Source: Allostella vacuolata
GTDB taxonomy: Bacteria > Pseudomonadota > Alphaproteobacteria > ATCC43930 > Allostellaceae
Direction: 5' to 3'
Assembly (NCBI GenBank): GCA_006739055.1
Contig: AP019702.1
Location: forward strand, 2,815,388 to 2,879,387
DNA length: 64,000 nt
The notes beneath the pieces were generated by a model, which was not told the origin of the DNA, ran no database searches, and saw only the letters and a program-made list of their open reading frames with translations. The position numbers and the translations under genes were made by a program. Positions 51,513 through 61,288 of the stretch are shown piece after piece. Each line of letters opens with the position of its first letter. The first letter of the stretch is position 1.

Positions 51513-53456
51513 CTAGATCCCCGGCGCGGCTCGTCCGTTCCGGCCGGGGCGGAGGTTGCGATAGCGGGCCAGTGCCCAGAGCGGGAAGTATTTCGGATAG
51601 CCGTGGTAGCGCAGGTAGAAGGCGCGCGGAAAGCCGCCGCCGGTATGGGCCTCCTCTGCCCACAGGCCGGTCTGCTCCTGGGTCCGCAGCAGGTAGGCGA
51701 TGCCGGCCGACACGGCGGGATGCCCGACGGCGCCGGCCGCCATCAGGCCGAGCAGCGCCCAGGCCGTCTGCGAGGCGGTGGACGGGACGGGGGCATGCCG
51801 CAGATAGCCCGGCTCGTAGCTCGCGCAATCCTCCCCCCAGCCGCCATCGCCGTTCTGGGTCGCCTGCAGCCAGGCGGCCGCGCGCTGCACGGCCGGGTGC
51901 GTGGCGTCGAGCCCGGCGGCGTGCAGGGCGCTCAGCGCCGACCAGGTGCCATAGACATGGTTGACGCCCCATCGGCCAAACCAGCTTCCGTCGGACCGCT
52001 GCTCGCGCAGCAGGAAGGCGAGGGCCGTGCGCATCGCCGGCTCCTCGGCCGCGTGGCCGAGCTGCGCCAGCATGCCGACGCAGCGCGCGGTGACGTCGGC
52101 GGTCGGCGGGTCCAGCAGCGCACCGTGATCGGCGAACGGAATGCAGTTCAGGTAGTCGTCGACATTGTCGGCGTCGAATGCGCCCCAGCCGCCATTCCGG
52201 CTCTGCAGCCCCACCGTCCATTCGGCGCCTCGCGCGATCGCCTGGTCGAAGCCTGCGGCGCCGTGGCGCCGCGCGCGGTCCATCGCCATGACCACGACGG
52301 CGGTGTCGTCCAGGTCGGGATAGTGCGGATTGCGATACTGGAAGGCCCAGCCGCCCGGCCGCACCCCGGGCCGCCGCTCCGCCCAGTCGCCACGCACCTC
52401 TAGCTCCTGCCGCGGCGCAAGCCAGGCAAGCCCCCGTCCGGCAGCCTGCCGGGCATCGGCCCCGCCCGCTTCCATCAGGGCATGACAGGCGAGTGCGGTA
52501 TCCCAGACCGGCGAGACGCAGGGCTGGCAGTAGGCCTCGTCCCCGCGATGCACCACCAGCCCTTCGATCGCCCGTCGCACGGCGGCGCGGTCGGGATGGT
52601 CCGGCGGGCAGCCGAGGGCATCGAACATCATCGCCGCATTGGCCATCGCCGGGTAGATCGCGCCCGGACCATGGTCGCCGTTCAGACGCTCGACCACGAA
52701 GCGGCGGCACCACTCGATGGCCTGCGGTCGCAGGGCAGGGGACCAGACCGGCGCGCTGGCGTTGAGACCGCCTTGCAGCGCGTGGAAGAACGCCATCCAG
52801 ACCGGGTGCCGGCCGGCCTGCGGCATCGGCACCCGTGCTGCGGCATCGGTGAAAAGCTCCGGAATGCGGACGCCGCGCGGGTTTCGTGCCCGAACCCGGA
52901 ACGCCTGCAGCACCAGCAGCGGGACCAGCACCGCGCGCGCCCAACAGGCCATGCGCGACAGGTGTACGGGAAAGGCGCGGGGAAGCAGCACCATCTCGAC
53001 CGGCGGGATGGGCGTGTCACCCCAGGGCAGCTCGCCGAACTGGGTCAGCAGGATACGGGTGAAGGCATTGGCGCGGGCGGCACCGCCGCGCTCCAGGATC
53101 GCGTCTCGTGCCCGCGCCATGTGCGCTGCGGCCGGGTCATCGCCCGTCATCTTCAGGGCGAAGTAGGCCTTGACCGTCGCGCTGATGTCGGCCGGGCCGC
53201 CGTGGAACAGCGGCCAGCCACCATGCGGCCCCTGGGTGCGGCGCAGATAGCGCCCCATCGCGGCCTCCAGCTGCGGCGCATCGGGTTCCCCCAGATACTG
53301 TCGCAGCAGGATGTACTCGGCCGGGATGGTGGCGTCGGCTTCGAGCTCGAACACCCAATGGCCGTCGCGCTGCTGCTGAAGCAGCAGCGCCCGGGCGGCG
53401 CCATCGATGGCGCGGTCGAGCCCTTCCAGGCCGGCCTGGTCCGGGATGTCCCTCAC
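51513..53456 (-). CDS. shc: Squalene-hopene cyclase
   Basis: The 647-residue enzyme cyclises squalene to hopene for hopanoid membrane lipids. The catalytic DxDD motif is present as DLDDTAVV at about residue 410-417, and QW repeats are visible (QSRNGGWGAFDAD, QRSDGSWFGRWG, QNGDGGWGE, QEQTGLW). The C-terminal YHGYPKYFPLWALARYR matches the family. GTG 53456 is chosen because the longer frame would run into rplI. The squalene synthase hpnCDE genes are not in the window, so the gene is an isolated member, placed after rplI. Confidence 0.9.
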   Translation of the reverse strand: MRDIPDQAGLEGLDRAIDGAARALLLQQQRDGHWVFELEADATIPAEYILLRQYLGEPDAPQLEAAMGRYLRRTQGPHGGWPLFHGGPADISATVKAYFALKMTGDDPAAAHMARARDAILERGGAARANAFTRILLTQFGELPWGDTPIPPVEMVLLPRAFPVHLSRMACWARAVLVPLLVLQAFRVRARNPRGVRIPELFTDAAARVPMPQAGRHPVWMAFFHALQGGLNASAPVWSPALRPQAIEWCRRFVVERLNGDHGPGAIYPAMANAAMMFDALGCPPDHPDRAAVRRAIEGLVVHRGDEAYCQPCVSPVWDTALACHALMEAGGADARQAAGRGLAWLAPRQELEVRGDWAERRPGVRPGGWAFQYRNPHYPDLDDTAVVVMAMDRARRHGAAGFDQAIARGAEWTVGLQSRNGGWGAFDADNVDDYLNCIPFADHGALLDPPTADVTARCVGMLAQLGHAAEEPAMRTALAFLLREQRSDGSWFGRWGVNHVYGTWSALSALHAAGLDATHPAVQRAAAWLQATQNGDGGWGEDCASYEPGYLRHAPVPSTASQTAWALLGLMAAGAVGHPAVSAGIAYLLRTQEQTGLWAEEAHTGGGFPRAFYLRYHGYPKYFPLWALARYRNLRPGRNGRAAPGI

Positions 53457-53474
53457 CCTGGCCGGCCCGCGTTT

Positions 53475-53500
53475 GGCGCCGGCTGTCGAAGGCCGGCGCC
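53475..53500 (-). terminator. Hairpin after rplI
   Basis: GGCGCCGGC and GCCGGCGCC form a 9-bp stem with an 8-base loop, 12 bases past the rplI stop and 18 bases before the shc start. It may reduce read-through from the ribosomal operon into shc. No T-run. Confidence 0.45.
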
Positions 53501-53511
53501 GGACGCTCCGA

Positions 53512-54051
53512 TCAGGCCTCTTCGGCCTCCTCGGCGGGCTCCTCTTCGGCCGGTTCCACGGCCTTGGCCGGCGGGGCGGCACGGGCGGCCTGGGCGGCTG
53601 CCTCTTCCATCGACTGGGCGACGTTGACGGTGACGCCGACCATGACCTCCGGATGCAGCGCGACGCGGACCGGGTGCAGGCCCAGGGTCTTGATCGGCTG
53701 GTCGATCAGCACCTGGGAGCGCTCGATCGTGAAGCCGGCCGCGGTGACCGCATCGGCCACGTCCTTCGGCGACACCGAACCGTAGAGCTGGCCCGATTCG
53801 CCGGCCTGGCGGATCGCCGTGATCGACAGCCCTTCCATCTTGGAGGCGACCGACTGGGCCTCCTCGCGGCGCTTCAGGTTCATCGCCTCGAGCTGCGCAC
53901 GGCGCTTCTCGAAGGTCGACATATTCTCCTTGGTCGCCCGGAGAGCCTTCTTCTTGGGCAGCAGGAAGTTGCGCGCATAGCCCGCCCGCACCTTCACCAC
54001 TTCGCCCATCTGGCCGAGATTCTCGACCCGCTCGAGCAGGATCACATCCAT
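53512..54051 (-). CDS. rplI: 50S ribosomal protein L9
   Basis: The 179-residue protein has the L9 N-terminal domain [32 protein letters not shown], the long connecting helix and C-terminal domain with KLYGSVSP-like [13 protein letters not shown]-terminal acidic tail ([14 protein letters not shown]) of about 30 residues exceeds the usual 150-residue length, as in other alphaproteobacteria. Confidence 0.96.
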   Translation of the reverse strand: MDVILLERVENLGQMGEVVKVRAGYARNFLLPKKKALRATKENMSTFEKRRAQLEAMNLKRREEAQSVASKMEGLSITAIRQAGESGQLYGSVSPKDVADAVTAAGFTIERSQVLIDQPIKTLGLHPVRVALHPEVMVGVTVNVAQSMEEAAAQAARAAPPAKAVEPAEEEPAEEAEEA

Positions 54052-54055
54052 CGTA

Positions 54056-54991
54056 CTACTCCCTCTCGGCCGAGGGCGGCTCGCCGAGGCGCCGCCGGAT
54101 TCCGGCCCACTGCTCCACGAAACCCAGGACGACCAGCGCCGCCGCAGGCCATCCGAATACCATTATCGCCGCATAGGTCCCAACCAGGATGACCCAGCGC
54201 AGCGGCCGCCGCCTTGCATAGGCATGGACGACGGCCAGACCGACGAAGAAGAACGGCAGGCACAGCACCAGGCTCAGGTTGGAGCCGAAATGTGCCGGCA
54301 CCCCGTCGCCAAGGATCGCCAGGGCCAGGCCGGCGGCAACCGGACCGAGCGCCCAGCGGGGCAACTCGATGTCGGATACCCGCGGCGTCGGCCGGCGATT
54401 GTGGCCGAAGCGGACCAGCGCACCCTGCGCCAGCGCCCCGTTCACGACCACCATGACCATCCACGACACCAGCACGACCGACGGGAAGAGGGGGGCAACC
54501 GCCCCCACGGCCCGATCGATCTGGGCCTCCGGCCCGCCGACCATCATCGCCAGTCCGGCCCGCAGGAACCGTTCCACCGCGCCCGGCAGCCCGCCTTCCG
54601 CCCCGCCGAAGGCGATGTAGGCGGCCAGCAGCCCGGCCACGGCCATCCCGGTCAGCCAGGTGACCAGCAGGCCGGGCGGATACCATTGCGCGGTCCCGTC
54701 CGGCAGCGGCCGGTTCAGCAGCGCCAGGCGTGCCAGCCAGTAGGCGGGCAGCACGTTGACCGCGATGAAGACGACGGCGAACAGGCCGTTCTCCACCACG
54801 GTCAGCACCGCGGCCGCGACCGCACCCGAGATCGCCAGGAGCGCCGCCGAATGACCCAGGCCGATGGCGAACAGCGGCAGCTGGGTCAGATAGGCGAAGA
54901 TGATCGCGCCCGGCGTTCCAAGCGTGGCGGCGAGCGCGAAGAGGGCGCTCGCCAGACCGGCCCCGAAGGCGTGAAGGACCGGCGACTGCAC
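54056..54991 (-). CDS. DUF2232-family membrane protein
   Basis: The 311-residue protein has about seven hydrophobic segments and matches the DUF2232 family commonly encoded between rpsR and rplI. The function is unknown. Its stop is 5 bases before the rplI start codon and the gene shares the ribosomal operon. Confidence 0.85.
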   Translation of the reverse strand: MQSPVLHAFGAGLASALFALAATLGTPGAIIFAYLTQLPLFAIGLGHSAALLAISGAVAAAVLTVVENGLFAVVFIAVNVLPAYWLARLALLNRPLPDGTAQWYPPGLLVTWLTGMAVAGLLAAYIAFGGAEGGLPGAVERFLRAGLAMMVGGPEAQIDRAVGAVAPLFPSVVLVSWMVMVVVNGALAQGALVRFGHNRRPTPRVSDIELPRWALGPVAAGLALAILGDGVPAHFGSNLSLVLCLPFFFVGLAVVHAYARRRPLRWVILVGTYAAIMVFGWPAAALVVLGFVEQWAGIRRRLGEPPSAERE

Positions 54992-55032
54992 GGCCGCCGT
55001 CCCGTCCTGCCGTTCCCGTCCCTGCCTGCTCC

Positions 55033-55320
55033 CTACTTCACGATGTAGGGCAGGAGACCCAGGAAGCGGGCGCGCTTGATGGCCTGGGCCAGCTCGCGCT
55101 GCTTCTTGGCCGAGACGGCGGTGATGCGGCTGGGCACGATCTTGCCGCGCTCCGAAACGAAGCGCTGCAGCAGCTTCACGTCCTTATAGTCGATCTTGGG
55201 CGCGGTCGGGCCCGAGAAAGGGCAGCTCTTGCGGCGCCGGAAGAACGGACGGCGTCCGCCGCCGCCACCACCGCCACCCGTGCCGCCGCCGGTCGCGCCG
55301 GCTCCAGAGGGGGACCTCAT
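55033..55320 (-). CDS. rpsR: 30S ribosomal protein S18
   Basis: The 95-residue protein contains the S18 core [40 protein letters not shown] and ends [12 protein letters not shown]. The first 25 residues form a Gly-rich extension (GGGTGGGGGGGG), longer than the usual S18. Start overlaps the rpsF stop (ATGA). Confidence 0.96.
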   Translation of the reverse strand: MRSPSGAGATGGGTGGGGGGGGRRPFFRRRKSCPFSGPTAPKIDYKDVKLLQRFVSERGKIVPSRITAVSAKKQRELAQAIKRARFLGLLPYIVK

Positions 55321-55787
55321 GCTTCACCTCCAGTCGGCGCGGCTACGGCCGCTTCGCGCTCGGGCCGGTCGCCGCCGCGGTCGCCACGATCACCCCGGTC
55401 GCCGCGATCACCCCGGTCCCCGCGATCGCCATAGTCGCGGCGCGGGCGGTCGCGCTCGTCGCGACCCTTCGACTGCATCATCGCCGACGGGCCTTCCTCG
55501 AGCGCATCGACGCGCACGGTCAGGTGGCGCAGCACGTCCTCGTTCAGGCGCATGGTACGCTCCATCTCCACCACCGCCGCCGAAGGGGCCTCGATGTTGA
55601 GAAGGACGTAGTGGGCCTTGCGATTCTTGCGGATGCGGTAGGCGACGTTGCGCAGGCCCCAGTATTCGCGCTTGGTGACCTGTCCGCCGTTCTCGGTGAT
55701 CACGGCGGCGAACTGGTCGGTCAGAGCCTCGACCTGGTTCGCGGCAATGTCCTGCCGAGCGATAAAAACGTTCTCATAGAACGCCAT
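55317..55787 (-). CDS. rpsF: 30S ribosomal protein S6 with GDR-repeat tail
   Basis: The 156-residue protein has the S6 fold [26 protein letters not shown] ... [26 protein letters not shown] to about residue 105, followed by a basic tail with six GDR triplets ([16 protein letters not shown]) encoded by an 18-base repeat near 55374-55432. S6 C-terminal tails are normally Glu-rich in gammaproteobacteria; here the tail is Arg/Gly/Asp and may bind RNA. First gene of the rpsF-rpsR-DUF2232-rplI operon. Confidence 0.95.
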   Translation of the reverse strand: MAFYENVFIARQDIAANQVEALTDQFAAVITENGGQVTKREYWGLRNVAYRIRKNRKAHYVLLNIEAPSAAVVEMERTMRLNEDVLRHLTVRVDALEEGPSAMMQSKGRDERDRPRRDYGDRGDRGDRGDRGDRGDRGGDRPEREAAVAAPTGGEA

Positions 55788-55894
55788 GGTGCCAGATACT
55801 CCTTTTGGCTGTTCGCGCCCCGGCGCCGGACGAAAGGATTCGACACGGCAAACGGAGCCAAGCCGGCTGGGCCGGCAAGGAGCGAAGGCGCGGG

Positions 55895-55922
55895 AATATA
55901 CACATCGCCCGGCGCCGCGCAA
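55895..55922 (-). promoter_or_regulatory. Probable promoter of rpsF operon
   Basis: On the minus strand TTGCGC (55922-55917) and TATATT (55900-55895) are 16 bases apart, 108 bases from the rpsF start. It is divergent from the fabD promoter. Confidence 0.5.
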
Positions 55923-55959
55923 GCCGGACGGCCGGGCCGGCAATTCGCGGTGTGGCGCC

Positions 55960-55987
55960 TTGACACGGTTCTGTCCCCGTTTATGAG
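55960..55987 (+). promoter_or_regulatory. Probable sigma-70 promoter of fabD
   Basis: TTGACA at 55960-55965 and TATGAG at 55982-55987 with a 16-base spacer lie 40 bases upstream of the fabD start, which is preceded by AGGGGGGAA. Confidence 0.6.
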
Positions 55988-56026
55988 TGACTGCCGCTTT
56001 CGCGGGCAGGGGTTGCCAGGGGGGAA

Positions 56027-56968
56027 ATGACAAAAGCATTCGTGTTTCCAGGCCAGGGGTCCCAGGCGGTCGGCATGGGCCGGGATCTGGCCGATGCCTT
56101 CGCGGCGTCCCGCCTGGTATTCGAGGAGGTCGACGACGCGCTTGACCAGAAGCTGTCCCGCCTGATCTTCGAGGGACCGGAGAGCGATCTCGTCCTGACC
56201 GAGAACGCCCAGCCGGCTCTGATGGCGGTCAGCGTCGCGGTGGTGCGGGCGATCGAGTCCGAGGGCGGCGCCCCGCTGGCCCAGCTGGGCGCGTTCGTGG
56301 CCGGTCATTCGCTCGGCGAATATTCCGCGCTGGCCGCGGCCCGCGCCTTCTCGCTGGCCGATGCCGCGCGCCTGCTGAAGCGGCGCGGCTTGGCGATGCA
56401 GAAGGCGGTGCCGGTCGGCGAGGGCGCCATGGCGGCGCTGCTCGGGCTCGACCTGGAGCAGGCCCAGTCGGTCGCGGCCGAGGCGGCCGAGAACCAGGTG
56501 TGCGACGCCGCCAACGACAACGCGCCGGGACAGGTCGTGGTCAGCGGCGATCGCGAGGCGGTCGAGCGTGCGATCAAGATCGCGGCCGGGCGCGGCGCCC
56601 GGCGCGGCATCCTGCTGCCGGTGAGCGCGCCCTTCCATTGCGCGCTGATGCGCCCGGCCGCCGACGTGATGGCCGAGGCGCTGGCCGCGGTGACCCTGGC
56701 GCCGCCGACCCTGCCCCTGGTCGCCAACGTCAACGCGATCCAGACCAGCGACCCGGACACGATTCGCCGGCAGCTGGTGGAGCAGGTCACCGGCCTCGTG
56801 CGATGGCGCGAGAGTGTGCTGTACCTGAAGGAGTGCGGGGTCGACGTGGTGGTCGAGTTGGGTGCCGGCCGGGTGCTGTCCGGTCTCGTCAAGCGCATCG
56901 ACCGCGACCTGTCGGGCCAGTCGGTCGGCGGCCCGGCCGAGGTCGAGGCGTTCCTCAAGAGCCTGTAG
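56027..56968 (+). CDS. fabD: Malonyl-CoA:ACP transacylase FabD
   Basis: The 313-residue enzyme moves malonyl groups from CoA to acyl carrier protein. Nucleophile Ser95 lies in GHSLGEYSA; the oxyanion Gln in FPGQGSQ at the N-terminus and catalytic His in SAPFHCALM are intact. First gene of the fab cluster. Confidence 0.96.
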   Translation: MTKAFVFPGQGSQAVGMGRDLADAFAASRLVFEEVDDALDQKLSRLIFEGPESDLVLTENAQPALMAVSVAVVRAIESEGGAPLAQLGAFVAGHSLGEYSALAAARAFSLADAARLLKRRGLAMQKAVPVGEGAMAALLGLDLEQAQSVAAEAAENQVCDAANDNAPGQVVVSGDREAVERAIKIAAGRGARRGILLPVSAPFHCALMRPAADVMAEALAAVTLAPPTLPLVANVNAIQTSDPDTIRRQLVEQVTGLVRWRESVLYLKECGVDVVVELGAGRVLSGLVKRIDRDLSGQSVGGPAEVEAFLKSL

Positions 56969-56998
56969 GCACTCCGAGACAGAGCGAGAGGCAGCGGA

Positions 56999-57736
56999 AT
57001 GTTCCGATTGGACGGCAAGCGCGCCCTGGTGACCGGGGCGTCCGGCGGCATCGGCGGCGCGGTCGCCCGCGCGCTGCATGCGCAGGGGGCGGCGGTGGCG
57101 CTGGCCGGGACCCGGCAGGCGGCGCTGGACCAGCTGGCGGCCGAGCTCGGCGAGCGGGCGACGGTGCTGGTCGCCGACCTGTCCGACGCGGCCGCGACCG
57201 ACGGCCTGGTGAAGGAGGCCGAGCGGCTGCTCGGCGGAATCGACATCCTCGTCAACAATGCCGGCCTGACCCGCGACGGGCTGGTCCTGCGCATGAAGGA
57301 CGAGGACTGGCAGCGGGTGCTGGACGTCAACCTGACGGCTGCGTTCCGCCTGTCGCGGGCCTGCCTCCGGGGCATGATGAAGCAGCGCTGGGGACGCATC
57401 GTCTCGGTCACGTCGGTGGTCGGCCATACCGGCAATCCCGGCCAGGCGAACTATGCCGCGTCCAAGGCGGCCATCGCCGGCATGAGCAAGGCGATCGCGG
57501 CCGAGGTCGCGTCCCGCGGCATCACCGTCAACTGCGTCGCCCCGGGCTTCATCGCCACCGCCATGACCGACGTCCTGAACGACGAGCAGCGCGCGCGGAT
57601 CCAGGGGCAGATCCCGGCCGGGCGCATGGGAACGTCCGAGGAAGTGGCCGCGGCTGTCGCCTTCCTCGCCAGCGGCGAGGCGGGCTACGTCACCGGCCAG
57701 ACCATCCATGTGAATGGCGGCATGGCGATGCTCTGA
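56999..57736 (+). CDS. fabG: 3-oxoacyl-ACP reductase FabG
   Basis: The 245-residue SDR reduces 3-oxoacyl-ACP with NADPH. Cofactor motif TGASGGIG, NNAG, and active site Ser ... YAASKAAIAGMSK are present, with the FabG-type ending GQTIHVNGGMAM. ATG 56999 follows GAGAGGCAG. It is 30 bases after fabD. The 168 bases to acpP hold a possible acpP promoter (TTGCAG ... TAAACT near 57848-57874). Confidence 0.96.
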   Translation: MFRLDGKRALVTGASGGIGGAVARALHAQGAAVALAGTRQAALDQLAAELGERATVLVADLSDAAATDGLVKEAERLLGGIDILVNNAGLTRDGLVLRMKDEDWQRVLDVNLTAAFRLSRACLRGMMKQRWGRIVSVTSVVGHTGNPGQANYAASKAAIAGMSKAIAAEVASRGITVNCVAPGFIATAMTDVLNDEQRARIQGQIPAGRMGTSEEVAAAVAFLASGEAGYVTGQTIHVNGGMAML

Positions 57737-57904
57737 TCCGGGCGAGGGAGCGGGGTTCGACCACGCCCCTCGGGCGCTGGCAAACCCCGGATGTTCATGG
57801 TATGGGGGCGCGCTTACCCCCGAATTCCAGCAACCGGCCGCAAGCGCTTGCAGCGTTGCGGCCGATCGTAAACTGAAGCCGGTCATACCTAGAGGAAGGC
57901 CAAG

Positions 57905-58141
57905 ATGAGCGACGTCGCCGAACGGGTTAAGAAGATCGTGGTGGAGCATCTCGGTGTCGAGGAAGCCAAGGTCACCGAGAATGCCAGCTTCATCGACGAT
58001 CTCGGGGCGGACAGCCTCGACACCGTCGAGCTGGTGATGGCCTTCGAGGAAGAGTTCTCGATCGAGATCCCGGACGATGCCGCCGAGAAGATCGCGACCG
58101 TCAAGGACGCGATCGATTTCATCGGCAAGAAGCAGGCCTGA
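57905..58141 (+). CDS. acpP: Acyl carrier protein
   Basis: The 78-residue acidic protein carries Ser37 in [12 protein letters not shown], the site for 4'-phosphopantetheine. It shuttles acyl chains in fatty-acid synthesis. AGAGGAAGG precedes ATG 57905. It has its own gap upstream, consistent with separate high expression. Confidence 0.97.
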   Translation: MSDVAERVKKIVVEHLGVEEAKVTENASFIDDLGADSLDTVELVMAFEEEFSIEIPDDAAEKIATVKDAIDFIGKKQA

Positions 58142-58165
58142 GCCAAAGGCCGGTCGGTCCTGGCA

Positions 58166-59434
58166 GTGCCGATGCGTCGCGTCGTCGTTACGGGGCTCGG
58201 TCTCGTCACTCCGCTCGGGGTCGGGATCGAGCACAACTGGAAGCGCCTGGTAGCGGGCGCTTCCGGTCTCTCCGCAATCCAGTCCTTCGACGTCTCCGAT
58301 CTGCCGTCCAAGGTCGCAGGCCAGGTGCCGCGGGGCGAGACCGCGCACGGCCATTTCAACCCCGACGACTGGGTCCCGCACAAGGACCAGCGCAAGATGG
58401 ACACGTTCATCGTCTATGCGCTGGCGGCGGGGGTCCAGGCGGTCGAGGACTCGGGCTGGAAGCCCCAGGACGAAGAGGGCTGCGAGCAGACCGGGGTCAT
58501 GATCGGCTCCGGCATCGGCGGCCTGGCCGGGATCGAGGAAGGCGCGCTCACGCTGCGTGACCGCGGACCGCGCCGGATCAGCCCGTTCTTCATCCCCGCC
58601 TGCCTGATCAACCTGGCGTCGGGCCACCTGTCGATCCGCTACGGGTTCCGCGGCCCCAACCATGCGGTGGTCACCGCCTGCTCGACCGGTGCGCACGCCA
58701 TCGGCGACGCCTCGCGGCTGATCGCCTGGGGCGATGCCGACGTGATGGTGGCGGGCGGCTCGGAGGCGGCGGTCTGCCGGCTCGGCATCGCCGGCTTCTC
58801 GGCGGCGCGCGCGCTCTCGACTGGCTTCAACGACACCCCGGAGCGCGCCTCGCGGCCGTGGGACAAGGATCGCGACGGCTTCGTCATGGGCGAGGGCGCC
58901 GGCTGCGTCGTCCTCGAGGAGTACGAGCACGCCAAGAAGCGCGGCGCCAAGATCTATGCCGAGATCCGCGGCTACGGCATGTCGGGCGACGCCCACCACA
59001 TCACGGCGCCGCCGGAAGATGGCAATGGCGGCTACCGGGCCATGCGCAACGCGCTGCGGTCGGCCAATCTCGGCACCGGCGACATAGACTACATCAACGC
59101 CCACGGGACCTCGACGCCGCTCGGCGACGAGATCGAGCTGGGGGCGGTGAAGCGCATGTTCGGCCAGGACGCCTATCGGCTGTCGATGTCGTCGACCAAG
59201 TCGGCGATCGGCCACCTGCTGGGGGCCGCGGGGACGGTGGAGGCGATCTTCTCCATCCTGGCGATCCGCGACGGGGTAGTGCCGCCGACCCGCAACCTGG
59301 AGAACCCCTCCGAGGGCTGCGATCTCGACCTGGTGCCGATCCACGCCAAGGAACGGAAGGTGCGCTATGCCCTGTCCAATTCCTTCGGGTTCGGCGGAAC
59401 CAATGCCTCGCTGATCTTCGGCCCGGCGCCCTAG
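58166..59434 (+). CDS. fabF: 3-oxoacyl-ACP synthase II FabF
   Basis: The protein (422 residues from GTG 58166; ATG 58172 gives [10 protein letters not shown] and is equally likely) condenses malonyl-ACP with acyl-ACP. Catalytic Cys172 lies in [11 protein letters not shown], and the two His in [11 protein letters not shown] and [12 protein letters not shown], with the [10 protein letters not shown] end. It is 24 bases after acpP. Confidence 0.96.
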   Translation: MPMRRVVVTGLGLVTPLGVGIEHNWKRLVAGASGLSAIQSFDVSDLPSKVAGQVPRGETAHGHFNPDDWVPHKDQRKMDTFIVYALAAGVQAVEDSGWKPQDEEGCEQTGVMIGSGIGGLAGIEEGALTLRDRGPRRISPFFIPACLINLASGHLSIRYGFRGPNHAVVTACSTGAHAIGDASRLIAWGDADVMVAGGSEAAVCRLGIAGFSAARALSTGFNDTPERASRPWDKDRDGFVMGEGAGCVVLEEYEHAKKRGAKIYAEIRGYGMSGDAHHITAPPEDGNGGYRAMRNALRSANLGTGDIDYINAHGTSTPLGDEIELGAVKRMFGQDAYRLSMSSTKSAIGHLLGAAGTVEAIFSILAIRDGVVPPTRNLENPSEGCDLDLVPIHAKERKVRYALSNSFGFGGTNASLIFGPAP

Positions 59435-59453
59435 GGCGCCGGGCCGTCCCTCC

Positions 59454-60437
59454 ATGCGCGCCGTCCTGCGTCTCCTCATCCTCGTCCTGATCGTCGGGGG
59501 GCTGGCGCTGGGCGGGGCCTGGTGGTGGGCGGATCAGCGGATCTCGCAGCCGGGCCCGCTCGGGGAAGAGAAGATCGTCCTCATCCCGCGCGGCCATGGC
59601 GGCGAGGCGATCGCCCGGCGGCTGGTAGAGCAGGGGGTGGTTGAGCATCCCTGGCTGTTTCACTTCGCGACCCTGCGGGCGGGCCTGGAGGGGCGGCTGA
59701 AGGCGGGCGAATTCGCCTTCCCGGCCGGCATCTCGACGCGGGACGCGGCCCTGCTGGTGGCGTCGGGCCGGGTCTACCAGCGCCGCCTGACGGTGGCCGA
59801 AGGGCTGGCCGCGCGCGAGGTGACCCAGCTGGTGGAGAACGCGCCCGGCCTGGAAGGGCCGGTGGCGACGCCGCTCGCCGAGGGCGAGGCGTTTCCCGAC
59901 ACCTATTTCTACGTCTGGGGCGACCGGCGCGAGGAGATCGTGCAGCGCATGCGCCGCGCCATGGGCGAGGCGGTCGCGCGGGCCTGGGCCGACCGGCAGG
60001 ACGGGCTGCCGATCGCCACTCCGGAGGAGATGGTCGTCCTCGCCTCCATCGTCGAGAAGGAGACCGCGCGCGCCGACGAGCGCCCGCGGGTGGCGGCGGT
60101 CTTCATAAACCGGCTGCGCCGCGGGATGAAGCTGCAGTCGGACCCGACCGTGATCCACGCCGTCACCGGCGGCGGCCCGATGGACCGCAGCCTGACCCGG
60201 CGCGACCTGGAGCTGAGCTCGCCCTTCAACACCTATCATGCCGCGGGCCTTCCCCCGGGGCCGATCGGCACGCCCGGACGGGCCTCGCTCCAGGCGGTCG
60301 CCCGCCCGGCGGAAACGGACGAGCTCTACTTCGTCGCCGACGGCAGCGGCGGCCACGCCTTCGCCCGCACGCTGCAGGAACACAACCGCAATGTCGCCCG
60401 CTGGCGCCGCGTGCAGCGCGGCCTGCCCGCGGAATAG
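59454..60437 (+). CDS. mltG: Endolytic murein transglycosylase MltG
   Basis: The 327-residue protein has one N-terminal membrane segment ([21 protein letters not shown]) and the YceG-like domain with catalytic Glu in [10 protein letters not shown], plus [14 protein letters not shown] and [16 protein letters not shown]-like segments. It cleaves nascent glycan strands and influences glycan length. It follows fabF by 19 bases, the usual context. Confidence 0.94.
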   Translation: MRAVLRLLILVLIVGGLALGGAWWWADQRISQPGPLGEEKIVLIPRGHGGEAIARRLVEQGVVEHPWLFHFATLRAGLEGRLKAGEFAFPAGISTRDAALLVASGRVYQRRLTVAEGLAAREVTQLVENAPGLEGPVATPLAEGEAFPDTYFYVWGDRREEIVQRMRRAMGEAVARAWADRQDGLPIATPEEMVVLASIVEKETARADERPRVAAVFINRLRRGMKLQSDPTVIHAVTGGGPMDRSLTRRDLELSSPFNTYHAAGLPPGPIGTPGRASLQAVARPAETDELYFVADGSGGHAFARTLQEHNRNVARWRRVQRGLPAE

Positions 60438-60444
60438 GGCGGTC

Positions 60445-61221
60445 TCACGCCTCCTTGCGCGGCAGGCGGCGCAGCAGCGGGTCGGTCCAACCGACCGGCA
60501 GGGCCGCCAGCAGGCGCACCGCCGCATAGACCGGCCAGGGAAAGGCGATCCGCCCGCGATCACGCTCCAGCCCGCGGCGGATGATCCGGCAGGCGCGCTC
60601 CGCCGGCATCAGCATCGGCATCGGGAAGCGGTTCACCGCGGTCATCGGGCTTTCGACATAGCCCGGGCAGATGACGGTGACGCCGATCCCGTCCTCGCGC
60701 AGCGCCCCCCGCAGGGCCTCGCCCAGCACCCGTACCGCCGCCTTGCTGGCGCAGTAGGCAGGGGCACCCGGGAAGCCGCGGAACCCCGCGAGCGAGCTCA
60801 TCAGGGCGAGCTGCCCCGACCGCCGCCCGCGCATGCGCTCGATCGCCGGATGGATGGTGTTCAGCACCCCGTCCAGGTTGACCGCGAAGATGCGCTGCGC
60901 CTGGGCCTCGGATTCGCCGTCACGGCCGGTGCCGGCCGAGATCCCGGCATTGGCGACCACCAGCGACAGCGGCCGGGTGCGGTCGGCATCGACGATCCAG
61001 CCGGCCATGCCCGCGCGGTCGGTCACGTCGACCGCGGCCGTCGTCGCCGCGGCGCCGGCGGCGCGGCAGGCGGCGGCGACCCCTTCGAGCCGCGCGGCAT
61101 CGCGCCCGCCCAGGGCGAGCGTCGTGCCGGGCGCGGCATAGGCGAGCGCCAGGGCGGCGCCGACGCCGCTCGATGCCCCGGTGATGAGGATGGTGCCGTC
61201 CGTCAGCGGTCTTCGCATCAT
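60445..61221 (-). CDS. Short-chain dehydrogenase/reductase
   Basis: The 258-residue SDR has TGASSGVG, NAGIS and Tyr-x3-Lys in YCASKAAVRVLGE with Ser in LMSSLAGF. A C-terminal extension (PWPVYAAVRLLAALPVGW) is hydrophobic and may attach it to the membrane, as in SDRs of lipid metabolism. Two adjacent ATGs (61221, 61218) begin it. It lies on the opposite strand between mltG and yicC, a break in an otherwise conserved order. Confidence 0.87.
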   Translation of the reverse strand: MMRRPLTDGTILITGASSGVGAALALAYAAPGTTLALGGRDAARLEGVAAACRAAGAAATTAAVDVTDRAGMAGWIVDADRTRPLSLVVANAGISAGTGRDGESEAQAQRIFAVNLDGVLNTIHPAIERMRGRRSGQLALMSSLAGFRGFPGAPAYCASKAAVRVLGEALRGALREDGIGVTVICPGYVESPMTAVNRFPMPMLMPAERACRIIRRGLERDRGRIAFPWPVYAAVRLLAALPVGWTDPLLRRLPRKEA

Positions 61222-61288
61222 TGTCCGACCATACCCGCCGCCGCTATAAGGCGCACGCCGGCCGTGCCGGGGAAGGACGGGTAGTTTC

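Noticed and set aside
53456-53582. Longer start for the squalene-hopene cyclase (42 more residues)
   Set aside because: Would overlap rplI coding by 70 bases with an Arg/Pro-rich tail unlike the family; GTG 53456 fits the family length.
55721-59479. Very long minus-strand open frame (1252 codons) opposite the fab cluster
   Set aside because: Mirror of real plus-strand genes at high GC; product is low-complexity Arg/Gly/His-rich and the plus strand carries complete fabD-fabG-acpP-fabF.
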